From NCBI GenBank assembly GCA_035048815.1, contig JAUCBN010000036.1, forward strand, positions 6,706,001-6,770,000: a stretch of DNA of 64,000 nucleotides. Direction: 5' to 3'. Made by a program: the position numbers and the translations under genes. Of the stretch, positions 25,301-36,039 are shown piece after piece. The DNA comes from Abelmoschus esculentus. Taxonomy: Eukaryota; Streptophyta; Magnoliopsida; Malvales; Malvaceae. Every line of letters starts with the position of its first letter. Position 1 is the first letter of the stretch. The notes under the pieces are model-generated. The model made no database searches and was not told the DNA's origin. It worked only from the letters and a program-made list of their open reading frames with translations.

Positions 25301-25613
25301 TTAGATGAATTCAGGACGGAAGCCTATGATAACGCCAAGATCTATAAGGAGAAGACAAAACACTGACATGACAACAAATTGCTGTCGCGACAATTCCTAC
25401 CAGGGCAGCAAGTCCTCCTCTTTAACTTCAGACTCAAGTTATTCCCTGGAAAACTCAAATCCAGATGGTCAGGTCCTTTCGAAGTTGCTAAGGTTTATCC
25501 TCATAGAGCAGTTACAATTAAGTCACAAAAAGAAGGTGTTGAATTCAAAATGAATGGAAAACGGTTGAAACATTACTCTGAACATCAAGAGACGAAAACG
25601 ATGGCAACCATCA
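22375..25613 (+). pseudogene. pol pseudogene: reverse transcriptase, RNase H, integrase (element D)
   Basis: A linker with ELKPLPANLKYVYLGP (about 22627) leads into a Ty3/gypsy reverse transcriptase (about 22850-23480). It has the palm segment VCMDYRKLNKATKKDHFPLP and the catalytic MDD at 23361-23369. RNase H follows, with DAS at 23804-23812, TTEKELL and HIDHSALKYL. Integrase (about 24460-25600) has a zinc-binding region of His and Cys residues and the catalytic triad Asp 24752-24754 (WGIDFMGPF), Asp 24929-24931 and Glu 25037-25039 (NGQAELANRE). Stops include one before 23000, TAG after NAPATF (about 23305), one near 23430, one near 24480 and TAG at about 25100. No chromodomain is visible. 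The order RT-RH-IN and the motifs place it in the Athila/Tat side of Ty3/gypsy. Confidence 0.92.
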
Positions 25614-25811
25614 CTTTAGCCGAAGCATCTAATGACATCCTCCTCTGGTTTAATTTTGAACATTTAATTACTAGTTTTAGTTGTGTTTTTATTTTTTCTT
25701 TTTGTTGTGTTTTAGACAGAATCGAGAAACACAAAAGACATCTCCGAGTAGATCTGCAAAGACTGATCCAACAACGCATCTCTCATTTATTTGTTGTTTG
25801 CCTTATATTTT

Positions 25812-25852
25812 GAGCATTGAGGACAATGCTCGGTTTGAGTTTAGGATTATTG
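25812..25852 (+). other. Upstream hairpin plus polypurine-like module (element D)
   Basis: GAGCATTGAGGACAATGCTC (25812-25831), a perfect 8-bp stem with loop AGGA, is followed by GGTTTGAGTTTAGG. It marks the point where D and the ORF2-bearing elements become alike again after their different coding regions. Confidence 0.65.
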
Positions 25853-26200
25853 TAGGTGCAGAAGCACTGTCGAGGCTACCCACTGCCGCGATATTACCAT
25901 GAAAATGGAGTAAATTGTTACTGAAATTTTTACAATATTCTCTTTTCTTGAATTACTATTTTTAATCTTACACTGCTCTACATCAGCTTTGCTTTAGTTT
26001 ACTCCTTTAAGGCTATAGAAATCTTTCTCCTTACCATGGCCAAGTTCTGTTTTGAAGGGATAACCATAGGAAACTCATGGAATAAAACTTAGAAGCTTGC
26101 TTTAGGGTTAGAAAGGAAATAAACACTTTTTAGACTTGTTTGATTTAGGAGTTCTTTTAATAAACTTAGGTGATAAAGACTTAGAACCATTTGGAAAAAT

Positions 26201-26360
26201 AACTAGAGGTGCCTATCATTGGCTCTAGTTTTGCTCTCCTTCATGCTAGAGGTGCCCAAAATTGGCTCTAGTATGCTAAATAGGTGATTAAAAGAAAAAA
26301 AAGAAGAAAAAGAAGAAAATAGAAAACGCATATCTTGAGGTGCCCAAAATTGGTTCAAGA
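26201..26360 (+). other. Tandem triple hairpin (element D, best-preserved copy)
   Basis: The hairpins are at 26201-26230 (stem AACTAGAG/CTCTAGTT), 26242-26275 (CATGCTAGAG/CTCTAGTATG) and 26333-26360 (TCTTGAG/TTCAAGA). Each encloses GAGGTGCCC...ATTGGCTC or a close variant. The stem sequences differ between the three hairpins but pairing is kept. Confidence 0.75.
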
Positions 26361-26609
26361 CTTATTGTTTTAAGAAGATAGCTTTAATCCAAATTCTATT
26401 TGTCTTGAACTTAGAGTTTATCTAAGAAAGCCTTGAATCAAACTTGTCCATCAAGCGCACACACTCACCTAGCTTTATAGCTTGTTTCTTAGTAAAAGTC
26501 CTTGGGTAAACTAGTGGCTAAAATAGAGAGATAGACATGACCATGGTGGGGAGAATAGATGGAAAAGTAAGAACAAAGGGGAGTAAGGTTCGGCAATTTG
26601 ATGTCTTGC

Positions 26610-26649
26610 ATTGCTTGAGGATAAGCAATAGTTCGAGTTTGAGGGTATT
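26610..26649 (+). other. Element D polypurine tract and hairpin
   Basis: ATTGCTTGAGGATAAGCAAT (26610-26629) has one G-U pair. The purine-rich GAGTTTGAGGGTATT abuts the 3' LTR. Confidence 0.7.
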
Positions 26650-27989
26650 TGATGAGTGCCTAAAAGCAGTTATTTACTACCCTTCTCATAGTACTTTTCG
26701 CATCTATTATACACCAACTTGAGCTGAAATATGGACACTTTGCATAATATTGGATATTCCGTTATCACTACTCACAAAGACAAAATTTATAGAGAATGCA
26801 GATATTATTACATATTCTATACATGCAGGAATATCCAGGGCCGAAGCAACAGTGAAGTAATGTTGAGGCCGAGGTAGGAGACAAAGCCGGGGTAGCATCT
26901 AGAGTGGCGGCATCAATATTGTAGGCGCAATGAAAGATAAAAATATAAAGAACATTTTAGAAGATGCAACGCACCAATTGGACCAGGCTAGCGCACTAAA
27001 AGACCAAGTCAAAGACCAAACGGGAAAATCCTTCTAGAAGGCAGCAAACTTGGAAATATCAGATCTCATGAAGAAGACTTGTTCCTTACTCCAAGTTAGA
27101 GTCTATTTAGGAAAGGTTTGCCCTAGGTTAAGGCTATATATAGCCTAGCCGATCATATTGTTTAGAGAGTCGATTTTAGAGAAACCCTTCCCCCTAAGAA
27201 TTGTACCTATCGACATTATGTTCTAAATTTCTTAGGGGTAGGTGAAGGTTGTAGATATTAGTGAGAGGAGATTGTTTCTTGTTTCTTGTTCTAATGTAAT
27301 AATAATATCAAAGTTTGCTTATCCTATTGTCAATCCTTGTTTTTGCATTCAAGCTCGAGAGAGAAGTTTGTAAGTAATATATTTATCTAGCACCGAGAGG
27401 TGTAGATTCACGAAATGGATAAGTACGGTGTTGTAGAAACTAAATCGACCTAAAGATAGGTTAAGAGTTTTATCAGCTAAAAGAAGTATTGGATTGGTTG
27501 GTGGTTATCGTTGATTTACGCTGAGAGGTATCGTCAAGGACCAGTCATCAACAGTATTCTGACTTAGAGATAAGCGGAGTCAACTACGGATACTTTGCTG
27601 AACTTTGATACATTTGCCCAAGAGCAAGAGATTGCTGCGACAAAGAACACTAATGTTGTCGAGGCTGTATCTGCAGTACTATCATCGAAGCAGTGTTGTG
27701 TAATTGCATTGGACAAGAAGAAGATCAATCGAATCCACTAATTGACGCAGCTGGATTCTACCCACTTTCTCTATATCGTTCTCAATCTTTCTTTTATGTT
27801 TTGTTATTTAATTATTTAGTTAGTTAAACAAATCCACTTATCTTTGTTTTTATTTTTCAGGAGCAAGGGAACAAGGGGAGACATATTAAGTATACCAATC
27901 CCTGTGGAGACGATACATGATATACTTATCACTTTATTACTTGACGACGTGTACACTTTCACTTAATTGCGCTTTTATTGCATGCATTA
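26650..27989 (+). repeat. Element D 3' LTR
   Basis: This LTR is 1340 bp, with a TATATATAG-type box near 27134. The end reads GCATTA where the 5' LTR has GCATCA. Confidence 0.94.
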
Positions 27990-28316
27990 TGGGTTAGCTG
28001 CATGGTATTGCTGCTGCGGTCTGGAGGTAAAGAATTGTCTCGGCCCTGGGGCTGGAGTGGTCTTTGTGTAAGGTGCTGCCGTTAAAAATATGTTTGTAGG
28101 ACATTCTGGAAATTTCACTCCTTGGTTGGGGAAACTCTGCATCATCATCTGGGCGAGCGTAGTGTTGAAGTCTCGTTGGCATTCCATGTATCTTTGTTGG
28201 CAAAGGTCCATGGCGTCCATCCTCTGAAGAATTTCCTGGTAGGGATCTGCTGCGGTAGGGGCTTCGACAGTACCAGGCATCTCTGTCGTGTATTGTGCTC
28301 CGGTAGTGAAATCAAC

Positions 28317-30800
28317 TGTAACCCCTTAATTTTAACTTAAAGAGTACAGTAGGTTGAAATTGTTGTTTTTAAAACTTTTATGTCAAGAAATTTTAAAAAA
28401 AGTGATAGAAAACTAATTTGTAAACCAAAAGATAAAAACATAATTAAAAAGTAAATATTCTGATTTAAAAATTGATAAAATAATTTTATGCATGAGGTTT
28501 TAAAACATCTTAGATCTCTGATAATCCCAAAATAACTGAAAAAAATGGTTGTAAATAACCGTACTGAAAAAAAATATTGTCCGGTAGAGATCTCCAAGTA
28601 CCAACTCTTAGGGCCAGATATCTGAAAAAATAAACTAAAAGAATGAGCTATAAAGCCCAGTGTGTCTCTAAAGTGCAGTAAAAAATCACAATATCACTCA
28701 AATCATAATCACAATCACGATTATAATATAACTTCCATAGTAAATAAACACAAAGAGTGATGAATGAAATGTCACAGAAAATGCAATATCACTGAGAATG
28801 TAGTCTCATACTCCGAACACCAAACACAATGGTGGTAAAGCCAACCGATCACAGTGGAGGTAGTTCCCCAGAACCCCTCACCCCTTATTTCGCTAAAACA
28901 CAGTGTGATAAAAACACCTTCCTCCGTACAATCCACCCCATGCACATGTAATGCAATAAATGTCAATGATCTCATGTCACAACACAGATATCCGTATAGT
29001 ATACGAATCACACAGTTCAGTAAATCTGATCTCAATCTCATAGTGTAACACAATGTTCACAATATCATATAGCATGTCGATATACCGTAAAGTCTCAGTA
29101 ACGGATAAGTACAATACACAGAAAATCTAGCACATAAAGAGAATGCACATTTAAATTCATTTTACAATAGCACAAGAAGAAACACACATTTAGCACAAGA
29201 GGAAAACACACATTTATATTCATTTAACAATAGCACATGGAAACTCACATATTTAATGCAAGAAAAGAATACACATTTAGCACAAGAAGAAAAGACACAT
29301 TTGAATTTATTCGATAATAACACAGAAAGAAATATATATTCAGCACAAGAAGAAACAAGTCGAATTTAGGAAGTTAACGTTAAAAGTTTTAAACTTAAAA
29401 CTAATTTAATTTATATTATTTCATAATAACTGTAAAATATTTAAATTCTTAATAATTCATCACATCCGAAGGTTAAAATTATAACTAAGAATTGATAATT
29501 TAAGAATAGTTAAAATTCCTAAAATATATTATCTCATAAACTTATTAAATTAATATTATAATCTGATGGTTCAAATTAAATATCTAAATATAAAAAAATA
29601 TTTATGTATACTGAAAATAATCTTAATTTCTAAATGTATCAAAGTTTCTAGAATAATAATAATAACTTGAAAATCTAATAGTTTGTTTTATATTGAATAA
29701 TAAAAAAACAGATAAAATATGAGATTCTTCAGGTACCGTATTGTCTAAAGTCCAAAGATTTATAAGAGGAAACTAAGATGGAGTAACCCTAAAGAACTTA
29801 GTGTATCTTAAAGATGAAGATAAAAACAATGAAACAAAGTTTATAAAATTATTTCTCAAGAGTAATATTTTAGGAAAAAAAACATTGCAAAAACATGATA
29901 TACACACAACACAAATCACAACTACATATTTAAATCATAGTTTAATCCAAAATTATAATTTATCTGAAATCTTAATTTATCCAAAAACACAATTTCAAAG
30001 GATTTAAAATCATAATTACTCGCAAAAGTATGAGATCTCAAACACAAATACACAATCAAAGTCACAATACAAAAATTAAACATGGCAGCAAAACGCGAAT
30101 ATTTTCAAAGCATATCACAGGAAAGTATATTTAAAAAAAACATATAGAACTAGTAAGAGAACACACCTTAGCCAAAGCGACTCAAATTATTGCATAACAT
30201 AGTTTTGATCTCGGACAGAAATAAAGAGTGAGAACAGAGACTTTAGAGAATCTTGATGGAGGAAAAATAATGTAGTGATTTCTCTTAGATCACAATATGT
30301 ATTTATAGTGAGAAAAGTAACTGAGCTTAAATAGAATTAAAATTCTATTAGATCACATTATAAATATAATAATAATAATAAATAAGGTTGTATAATTTCA
30401 AATGAGCTTCTTATCTTTATCTGAGACTTTATATAATATATATAATATTAAACAAAGAGTTCTAATAAAATAATAATTAAATAAAATAATATTTTTAATA
30501 AAAAGATTGATTGTAGAAAAACTCTTAATAAAAAGATAATTAATCTCAGTTTAAAAGCAAATTAGTTATCCAAAAAGTCATCTAATTTTAAAACATCACT
30601 AACTTTTAATCTTTAAATACACATTTAAACTTTCAAAACTTTATAATCTTATCTCAAAAAATTTTCCCTTAAATATAGAAAATCAATTTAAAACCTCAAA
30701 AAAATTAGGGTTTCAAAAATTGAGAATCTGAAAAGAGTTTTTAATTAGGGATTTTAAAATTAGGATTTTTAAAATTAGATATAATTTTTGGGGTATTACA
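28317..30800 (-). mobile_element. Solo LTR of a different LTR-retrotransposon lineage
   Basis: The block begins TGTAACCCC and ends GGGTATTACA, an inverted terminal pair typical of LTRs. It is flanked by an exact 5-bp duplication TCAAC (28312-28316 and 30801-30805). There are 2484 bp of AT-rich sequence with no coding domain. On the minus strand TATAAATA lies at 30300-30307, which sets the orientation. Internal sequence and second LTR are absent, as after recombination between two LTRs. The long LTR with TGTAATACCCC at its minus-strand start resembles Del/Tekay-type chromoviruses, but this is a guess. It interrupts ORF2 of element C. Confidence 0.85.
30300..30307 (-). promoter_or_regulatory. 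TATA box of the solo LTR
   Basis: TATAAATA on the minus strand, in the context CACTATAAATACATATTG, is a good plant core promoter match. Confidence 0.5.
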
Positions 30801-31747
30801 TCAACAGTAAATTGTTGTGTCGCTGCCTAAAGAGGTTTTGCTTGTGTGATCTGCATCACTCTGTGGCAGAATTCTCTCGTCCATCCTTGCCTTGGTGGTG
30901 TGTATTCATCGGTATCTTCTACTGGTACTCCTGCAGCAATGCATAAGGCAGATATTAAACAGGAGAAATATAATGGTCCATGTTCCTTCTTACCATAATC
31001 ATGAATTTCTCGAAGGATGATTTCTCCAACGTCGATGCTCCTCTTGTTGATGATTAAGTGGATTAGCACCAATCTCTTGCGGTCCACTGTGCTGTTGTGG
31101 GAAGTAGGGATGAGGCGTCTCTTGATGAATGTGCACCACATTTTTGCCTCGGGCTTGAGGCTTTACCTTGTCACGGAACCTCTATGGGCACCGGTTTCCT
31201 ATGGAATGTTGTTGTAACAGAGGTCATCCTTGATTAATTCGTAATCTTGTGTGGTGATGTTGTCTATGAATTCGGCATGTCGATCTTGTCTCGGTGCTAG
31301 GCCGTAGAACTTATTAATTGTCTTAGCATCAAGGCGTACAAGTCTGCCCCGACAATGGACATATAGGTTGTCCTTGCTGGGTCCATGTGCATAGAACTTG
31401 CATACTATGGTTGCGTTGGCTTGATCAGGTTGAAGGCAGAAGAGTTGCCATTTTTGATGTTGAATTTTGTTGAACAAATAGTGCTCAATGCCGAGATTTT
31501 CTTCCTCAGACTGCTGAAATCCTTGTTCTTCCCACAACTGCCGAGCGATAAAAGATATGTTGAATCTTTCTGCAACAGTGACGGGGGAAAATTTGTTGTA
31601 TGCTGCCATTGATGATTATAGGATTGAGAGTTTTGATTGAGAGTTCTGAAAAATTTCAAGAATAATTGTGAGAGTAGTGTGAGAGCAAGAGTAGAATGCT
31701 AAAGAAATCCAAGAATGCAAGAGTGAATAGTTCAAGAGAGGAATGCT

Positions 31748-31758
31748 GCTTATATAGG
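31748..31758 (-). promoter_or_regulatory. Internal TATA box upstream of ORF2 (element C)
   Basis: CCTATATAAGC on the minus strand is about 140 bases before the ORF2 ATG (31609). The leader between is CT-rich like a plant 5' untranslated region. The rest of 31610-32114 has no gene. It holds B-like intergenic sequence including the TCTGCCCGTT motif. Confidence 0.6.
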
Positions 31759-32114
31759 CGTCGGCAGTGTGACCGTTTTAATCACTAGCCATTTTGTAGC
31801 CGTTTTGAATTTACTGCCCGTTAGCATTTACTAACGCAGTGAAAAACTCGACAGATAACCGTTACACTATATCTGCCCGTTGGGAATTCTGTAACTTCTA
31901 ACACTGTTTACTGCCCTCAGCAGAGTTTTTGCTCTAAACTATTTCTCTTTTATTCTTATTTTTTCTGTCCTAAAAAGAAAGTTGAAACAAACTTAATAAA
32001 ATAAAAATAGTAAAATAATAAAAAAATATCACTTAAAAGAAAATAATAAAAATGAAATAAGCATATAGAATAAAACTAATCCTAATATAATAGAATAAAA
32101 TGGAAGGGAAGAGA

Positions 32115-34578
32115 CTAAGTTACTGGTGGAGTGCATGTAAATACATCTCCCAAATTTCTTGTCTCTTGTTGGCCTGGTTGTTCCTGTAGTTGTTGGCCAA
32201 TCCTTTGTTTCTTTCTTGCCTCTCCATTGGTCTTAATTTTCTTGCCAAATAATCTATCGAGTGTGCTACCTAGGCAAGATATTTTAGCATCAGCTTCTGT
32301 TGTTTGGAGGGCTTTGTACTCTTCTAGACTATCAAATTTTCTTAAATTATGGAATGTATTGAGTTTGACTTGCTGATCATTGACCCTCATTGTCAACTCT
32401 CCGTTTTCCACATCTATCAAGATTCGTCCAGTAGCAAGGAAAGGTCTTCCTAGGATGATCGGTACATTTTCATCAATTTCACAATCAAGGACAAGGAAGT
32501 CGGCAGAGAAAATAAGCTTGTCAACCCTTACCAAGATGTCCTCAATTTTTTCTTCTAGATGCACATAGGATCTATCCGCGAGTTGGAGCAGCACTATCGT
32601 CGGTTTCGCTCTTCCTATACCAAGTTTTTGAAAAACTGATTTAGACATGAGATTTATGATTGCCCCTAGGTTAAAGAGTGCCTTTCTTTCATAGTTGTTA
32701 CCAATCGCACAAGGTATAGTGAAGCATCCAGGATCCTTCAGTTTGGGTGGCATACGATTGTGCAGCATTATCATGCATCCTTCAATTGCTGCCAGTGTCT
32801 CAAACTCACCTAGCTTCTTTCTTTTAGACACATTTTCTTTCAAGAATTTAGCGTAGTTGGGCATCTATTCAATTGCCTCAAAGAATGGTAAGTTGATGTG
32901 GACTTGCTTCAGTATATCAAGGAATTTCTTAAACTGGTGGTCTTGTTTCTGTTTTTTCAGCCTTTGTGGGAAAGATGGTGGTCTCATCACATCCAGGGTT
33001 TCATTAGATTGGAATTTAATACCTGGGACCACTATTTGTCTTATTGTCTCGGCAGGAAGTCCAAGTGCTGCCGAGCTCTCTGTTAGGGCATCATCTTTGT
33101 GCTCAATCTGTTCAGCATCCAAGTCCTCCTTATCTATATCCTCTTGTATTGTTTGTGGAGCCTTGGTTGCTGATTTGCCCATTGTTTGCTTCAGTTGTAG
33201 GCTACTTCTTGTTATGATTGCTTTGCACTGTTCATGGCTCATTCCTTTAGCAACTTCAGTATTGCTAGGTAATCCCTCTTGTGGTCTTGTATTTTGTCTT
33301 TGAGCGAATTGACCAACTTGGATTTCCAGTGATTTTATAGTAGCTTCTTTGTTTTGCAGCCTCATCTCTGTTTTTTTCATGAAGTCATCAATCCTCTTCA
33401 TGAAATTACTGTTCTCAGCTATATATGAATTAGTTTTCATAATAAAGGCCTTGAGAATATTCTCCAGTGAATTCATAGGTTGTTGTTGCTGATGCATCTA
33501 CTGCGGCGGTAGTGACTACTGCGACAGTGAATGATAATTTCCAAGCCGGATTGTATGTATTTGATATCATGTTGTTGTTCCGGTTGTAATTTCCCACATA
33601 AAACCCAGTTTCCTCGTCTTGCATATACTCAGAAGAATTTATAGCCTTCACTTCTTGAGTATTCTATTGTACTTGCATGTTCTTAACCATTTTTGTTAAA
33701 GATGTCAATTGTGCTGCCACTCAATTGTTGGTTTCTAACTCATTCACCGTGGCATGACGCCTTAATCCTCCTCGCCTAGAAGTAAGAAATTGAAAATCGT
33801 TCCTTGCGAGTTTGTTCAGAATCTCTATAGCTTCTTCTGGGGCCTTCTAAAGGAGTGTGCCATTTGCTGGGGCATCCAACATCATCCTTGTCGGGGTATT
33901 GGTGGCATTATAGAACATGGTTACTTGCGTCTATAATGAGAATCCATGTAGTGGACATCTGTAGCATTCCTAAGCCTCATACATAAGTTCGTCATCAGCC
34001 TGTCTAAACGAAGTAATCTCATTACAGATTCTATCATATAGATTTGTAGGGTTAAATCTCGTAATGAATTCTCGGCAGAGTTCACTCCAATATCCAATTG
34101 ATCCTGTCGGAATGTTGTTCAACCAGTTTTTGGCCCTATCCCTCAGTGAATAGGGGAAAAGTTTCAGCCTCAAAATATCTCCATGAACTTCTTGGATTTT
34201 GAAAGAGTTGCATACTTCCATGAAGGATTTGAGATGTTGCCTGATATCTTCTGTTGCAGACCCACTGAATTATCCAATAGTATTGAGCATATTGAACATT
34301 ATTGGTTTAAGTTCAAAGTGGGTTGCCTCAATCTCCGGTGTAACAACTCCAGGGTTCAATCCATTTAAATCTTTCAAGAAAAAGTCTCTGACAGTTAGCT
34401 GTCGAGGCAGTGGTTGCAACAATGGTTTCTGTTGATGGCCTCCAATGCCTTCAGGTAGGTTCTGATTTCTTGGATTCACTGCCATGGCTCCTTGAATCTG
34501 TCTTCTCAGCCTCTGATAAGTCTTTTCGATTTCTGGGTCGATCTCACGCAGTGGATTGCTAGGGTTAGCCCTGGTCAT
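32115..34578 (-). pseudogene. gag-protease pseudogene, element C
   Basis: The start at 34578 gives MTRANPSNPLREIDPEIEK. Readable blocks are 34270-34578, 33970-34221, 33430-33651, 32865-33497 and the protease at 32115-32864, which ends TCTPPVT. The codon after NMLNTIG (about 34270) is TAA, and element F has the identical stop. The protease active-site triplet reads NLG in the segment ALFNLGAIINLM, so the catalytic Asp is lost. The zinc-knuckle cysteines are deleted near 33640, with the last one changed to Tyr. Confidence 0.88.
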
Positions 34579-34675
34579 ACACCAAGAACCAAATAAAAAT
34601 AAAAATAAAAAAATTTAAAAATAAAAATAACTAAAAGTAAAAGCAAGAATATAAAAAAATAAAATTTAGTTGTCA

Positions 34676-34694
34676 ATCCCCGATAACGATGCCA
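34676..34694 (-). other. Primer binding site, tRNA-Asp type (element C)
   Basis: The minus strand reads TGGCATCGTTATCGGGGAT, which differs from the tRNA-Asp complement at two C-to-T-type positions. Confidence 0.8.
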
Positions 34695-34700
34695 AAAACT

Positions 34701-36039
34701 TGATACGTGCTAAAAGATGCGCAATTAAGTGCAAGTGAACACGTCGTCAAGTAATAAAGTGATAAGCATTTATCGAATATCGTCTCCACAGGGATTGGCA
34801 TACTTAATATGCTTTCTTCAGTCCTCTTGCTTCTATAAAAGAAAAGTAAATACACAATTTAGTTTGATATTGATTTAACTAATAAATTATTCTAACTAAA
34901 GTAATAAATGAGAGAGAGGGAGTAGGATCCAGTTGTGTCGTATTGTGGATTCGATCGATCTACTTCTTGTCCCAATGCAATTGCACTGCACTGCCTCGGT
35001 AGTACTTCAGATACCATCTCGGTAGCGACAATGTCTTCTGCCGCGGCAATCCTTTGCTCTTGGACAGATTTACCAAAGTTCTGCAAAGTGTCCTTGTATG
35101 GCTCCGCTTATCCCTAAGTCTAAACGTTGTTGAAGGTCAGTCCTTGATGATACCTCCCGACGTTAATCAATTATAACCAACAACCAATCTCACACTTCTT
35201 TTAGCCGCTGAAACTCTTAACATATTCCTAGGCCGAGTATCCTCCAATCAAGTTGAATATCGCACTTACTCCTTTCGTGAGTCTAACTCTCCCGAGTCTA
35301 GACAAATAGATTACTTACAAATTTCTCTCTCGGGCTTGGATGCAAGAACAAAGAATGGCAAAGAGTAAGCAAACTTTGATATTTATTGCATTAAAATAAG
35401 AATCAAAATACAGTCTCCTCTCACAAATGCTTAACAACCTTCACCAACACCCTAAGAAAGCTTAGAACATGATGGGAAGAATTGTTCCTAAGACTCTCTC
35501 AAAGTATGTCTAGCTAATTCTCTCTAATTTTCGCCTCTCTTGGTATATCTCTAACCCCTAGGACGGTTATGCCTTATTAGGCTTGGCCTAAGGCAAACCT
35601 TTTCTAATTAGAGTACAACTTGAAGTAGGGAACAAATTATGTACATAGTGTAAATATTTCCAAGTTTGATCTTCTCGAAGGTTTCATCCCGTATGGCCTT
35701 GTCCTTAGGCTTTTCTTATGTTTTTCAGCTCCGATTCTTGAGCTTCTTGTTCAGCAACGTTCTCCTCATTTTTCTCCTTCAGTTGCCAGCCATATTGCCT
35801 TTTTCTTCTTTGCTTCCTCGGCATCAAGTCCTGCCACGGTCTCATTCTGCTGCCTCGACAGTACTTGTTCCTGCACAGAGAAAATGCAGTAAAGTACGCC
35901 TTTTCTACAAATATAATCTTTAATGGTATAATCCCTAAATTTATTACATTAAGCCCATGCATTGGTTCAACTAGGTGTAGATTTGATGATAAGGGCCCAT
36001 GAAAAGTGTAGAAAGTGATAGTGAGTTGAGCACTTATCA
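34701..36039 (-). repeat. Element C 5' LTR (family 2)
   Basis: This LTR is 1339 bp and begins TGATAAGTGC at 36039 on the minus strand. It is the partner of 472-1818. Confidence 0.92.

Larger units (their letters stand above)
18586..27989 (+). mobile_element. Element D: Athila-like Ty3/gypsy element with pol, LTR family 1
   Basis: Two 1340-bp LTRs (18586-19925 and 26650-27989) are flanked by an exact target duplication TGGGT (18581-18585 and 27990-27994). The interior has a tRNA-Asp primer site, gag-protease, reverse transcriptase, RNase H and integrase in that order, then a 3' untranslated region with the hairpin modules. It has no ORF2. Stops and a gag deletion make it non-functional now. 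It is inserted in the ORF2 of element C and is the only pol-bearing element in the window. Confidence 0.95.
18197..31609 (-). pseudogene. ORF2 pseudogene of element C, split by element D and a solo LTR
   Basis: The start MAAYNKFSPV is at 31609. The gene runs 31609-30806, is interrupted by the solo LTR (28317-30800), resumes at 28311-27995, is interrupted by element D (18586-27989), and ends at 18580-18197. Rejoined it is a little over 500 codons, the best-preserved ORF2 here. The N-terminal domain has NATIVCKFYAHGPSKDN, LIPTSHNSTVDRKRLVLIH and GWTREFCHRVMQITQ. The middle is Gln-rich with DPYQEILQRMDAMDLCQQRY, and the tail has RRPSKRR. A TAG at 31196-31198 replaces the Trp codon of PWETGAH, and there is another stop near 30830. 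It occupies the position of pol. It resembles 'putative plant transposon protein' annotations but has no assigned function. Confidence 0.8.
472..36039 (-). mobile_element. Element C: Athila-like non-autonomous element (gag-protease-ORF2), LTR family 2, with three insertions
   Basis: The LTRs are at 472-1818 (3') and 34701-36039 (5'). The 5-bp target duplication GGTGT is exact at 467-471 and 36040-36044. Removing the inserted elements B, D and the solo LTR leaves roughly 8.2 kb. In order on the minus strand this is 5' LTR, tRNA-Asp primer site, gag-protease, a short intergenic region with a TATA box, ORF2, a 3' untranslated region with hairpins, polypurine tract and 3' LTR. No reverse transcriptase or integrase is present in any recovered segment. 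C lies inside E. Confidence 0.92.

Noticed and set aside
28317..30800. A MULE with a 9-10-bp duplication in place of a solo LTR
   Set aside because: The apparent longer duplication includes TG/CA of the ends and carries a mismatch. The 5-bp TCAAC duplication with TG...CA ends is exact.
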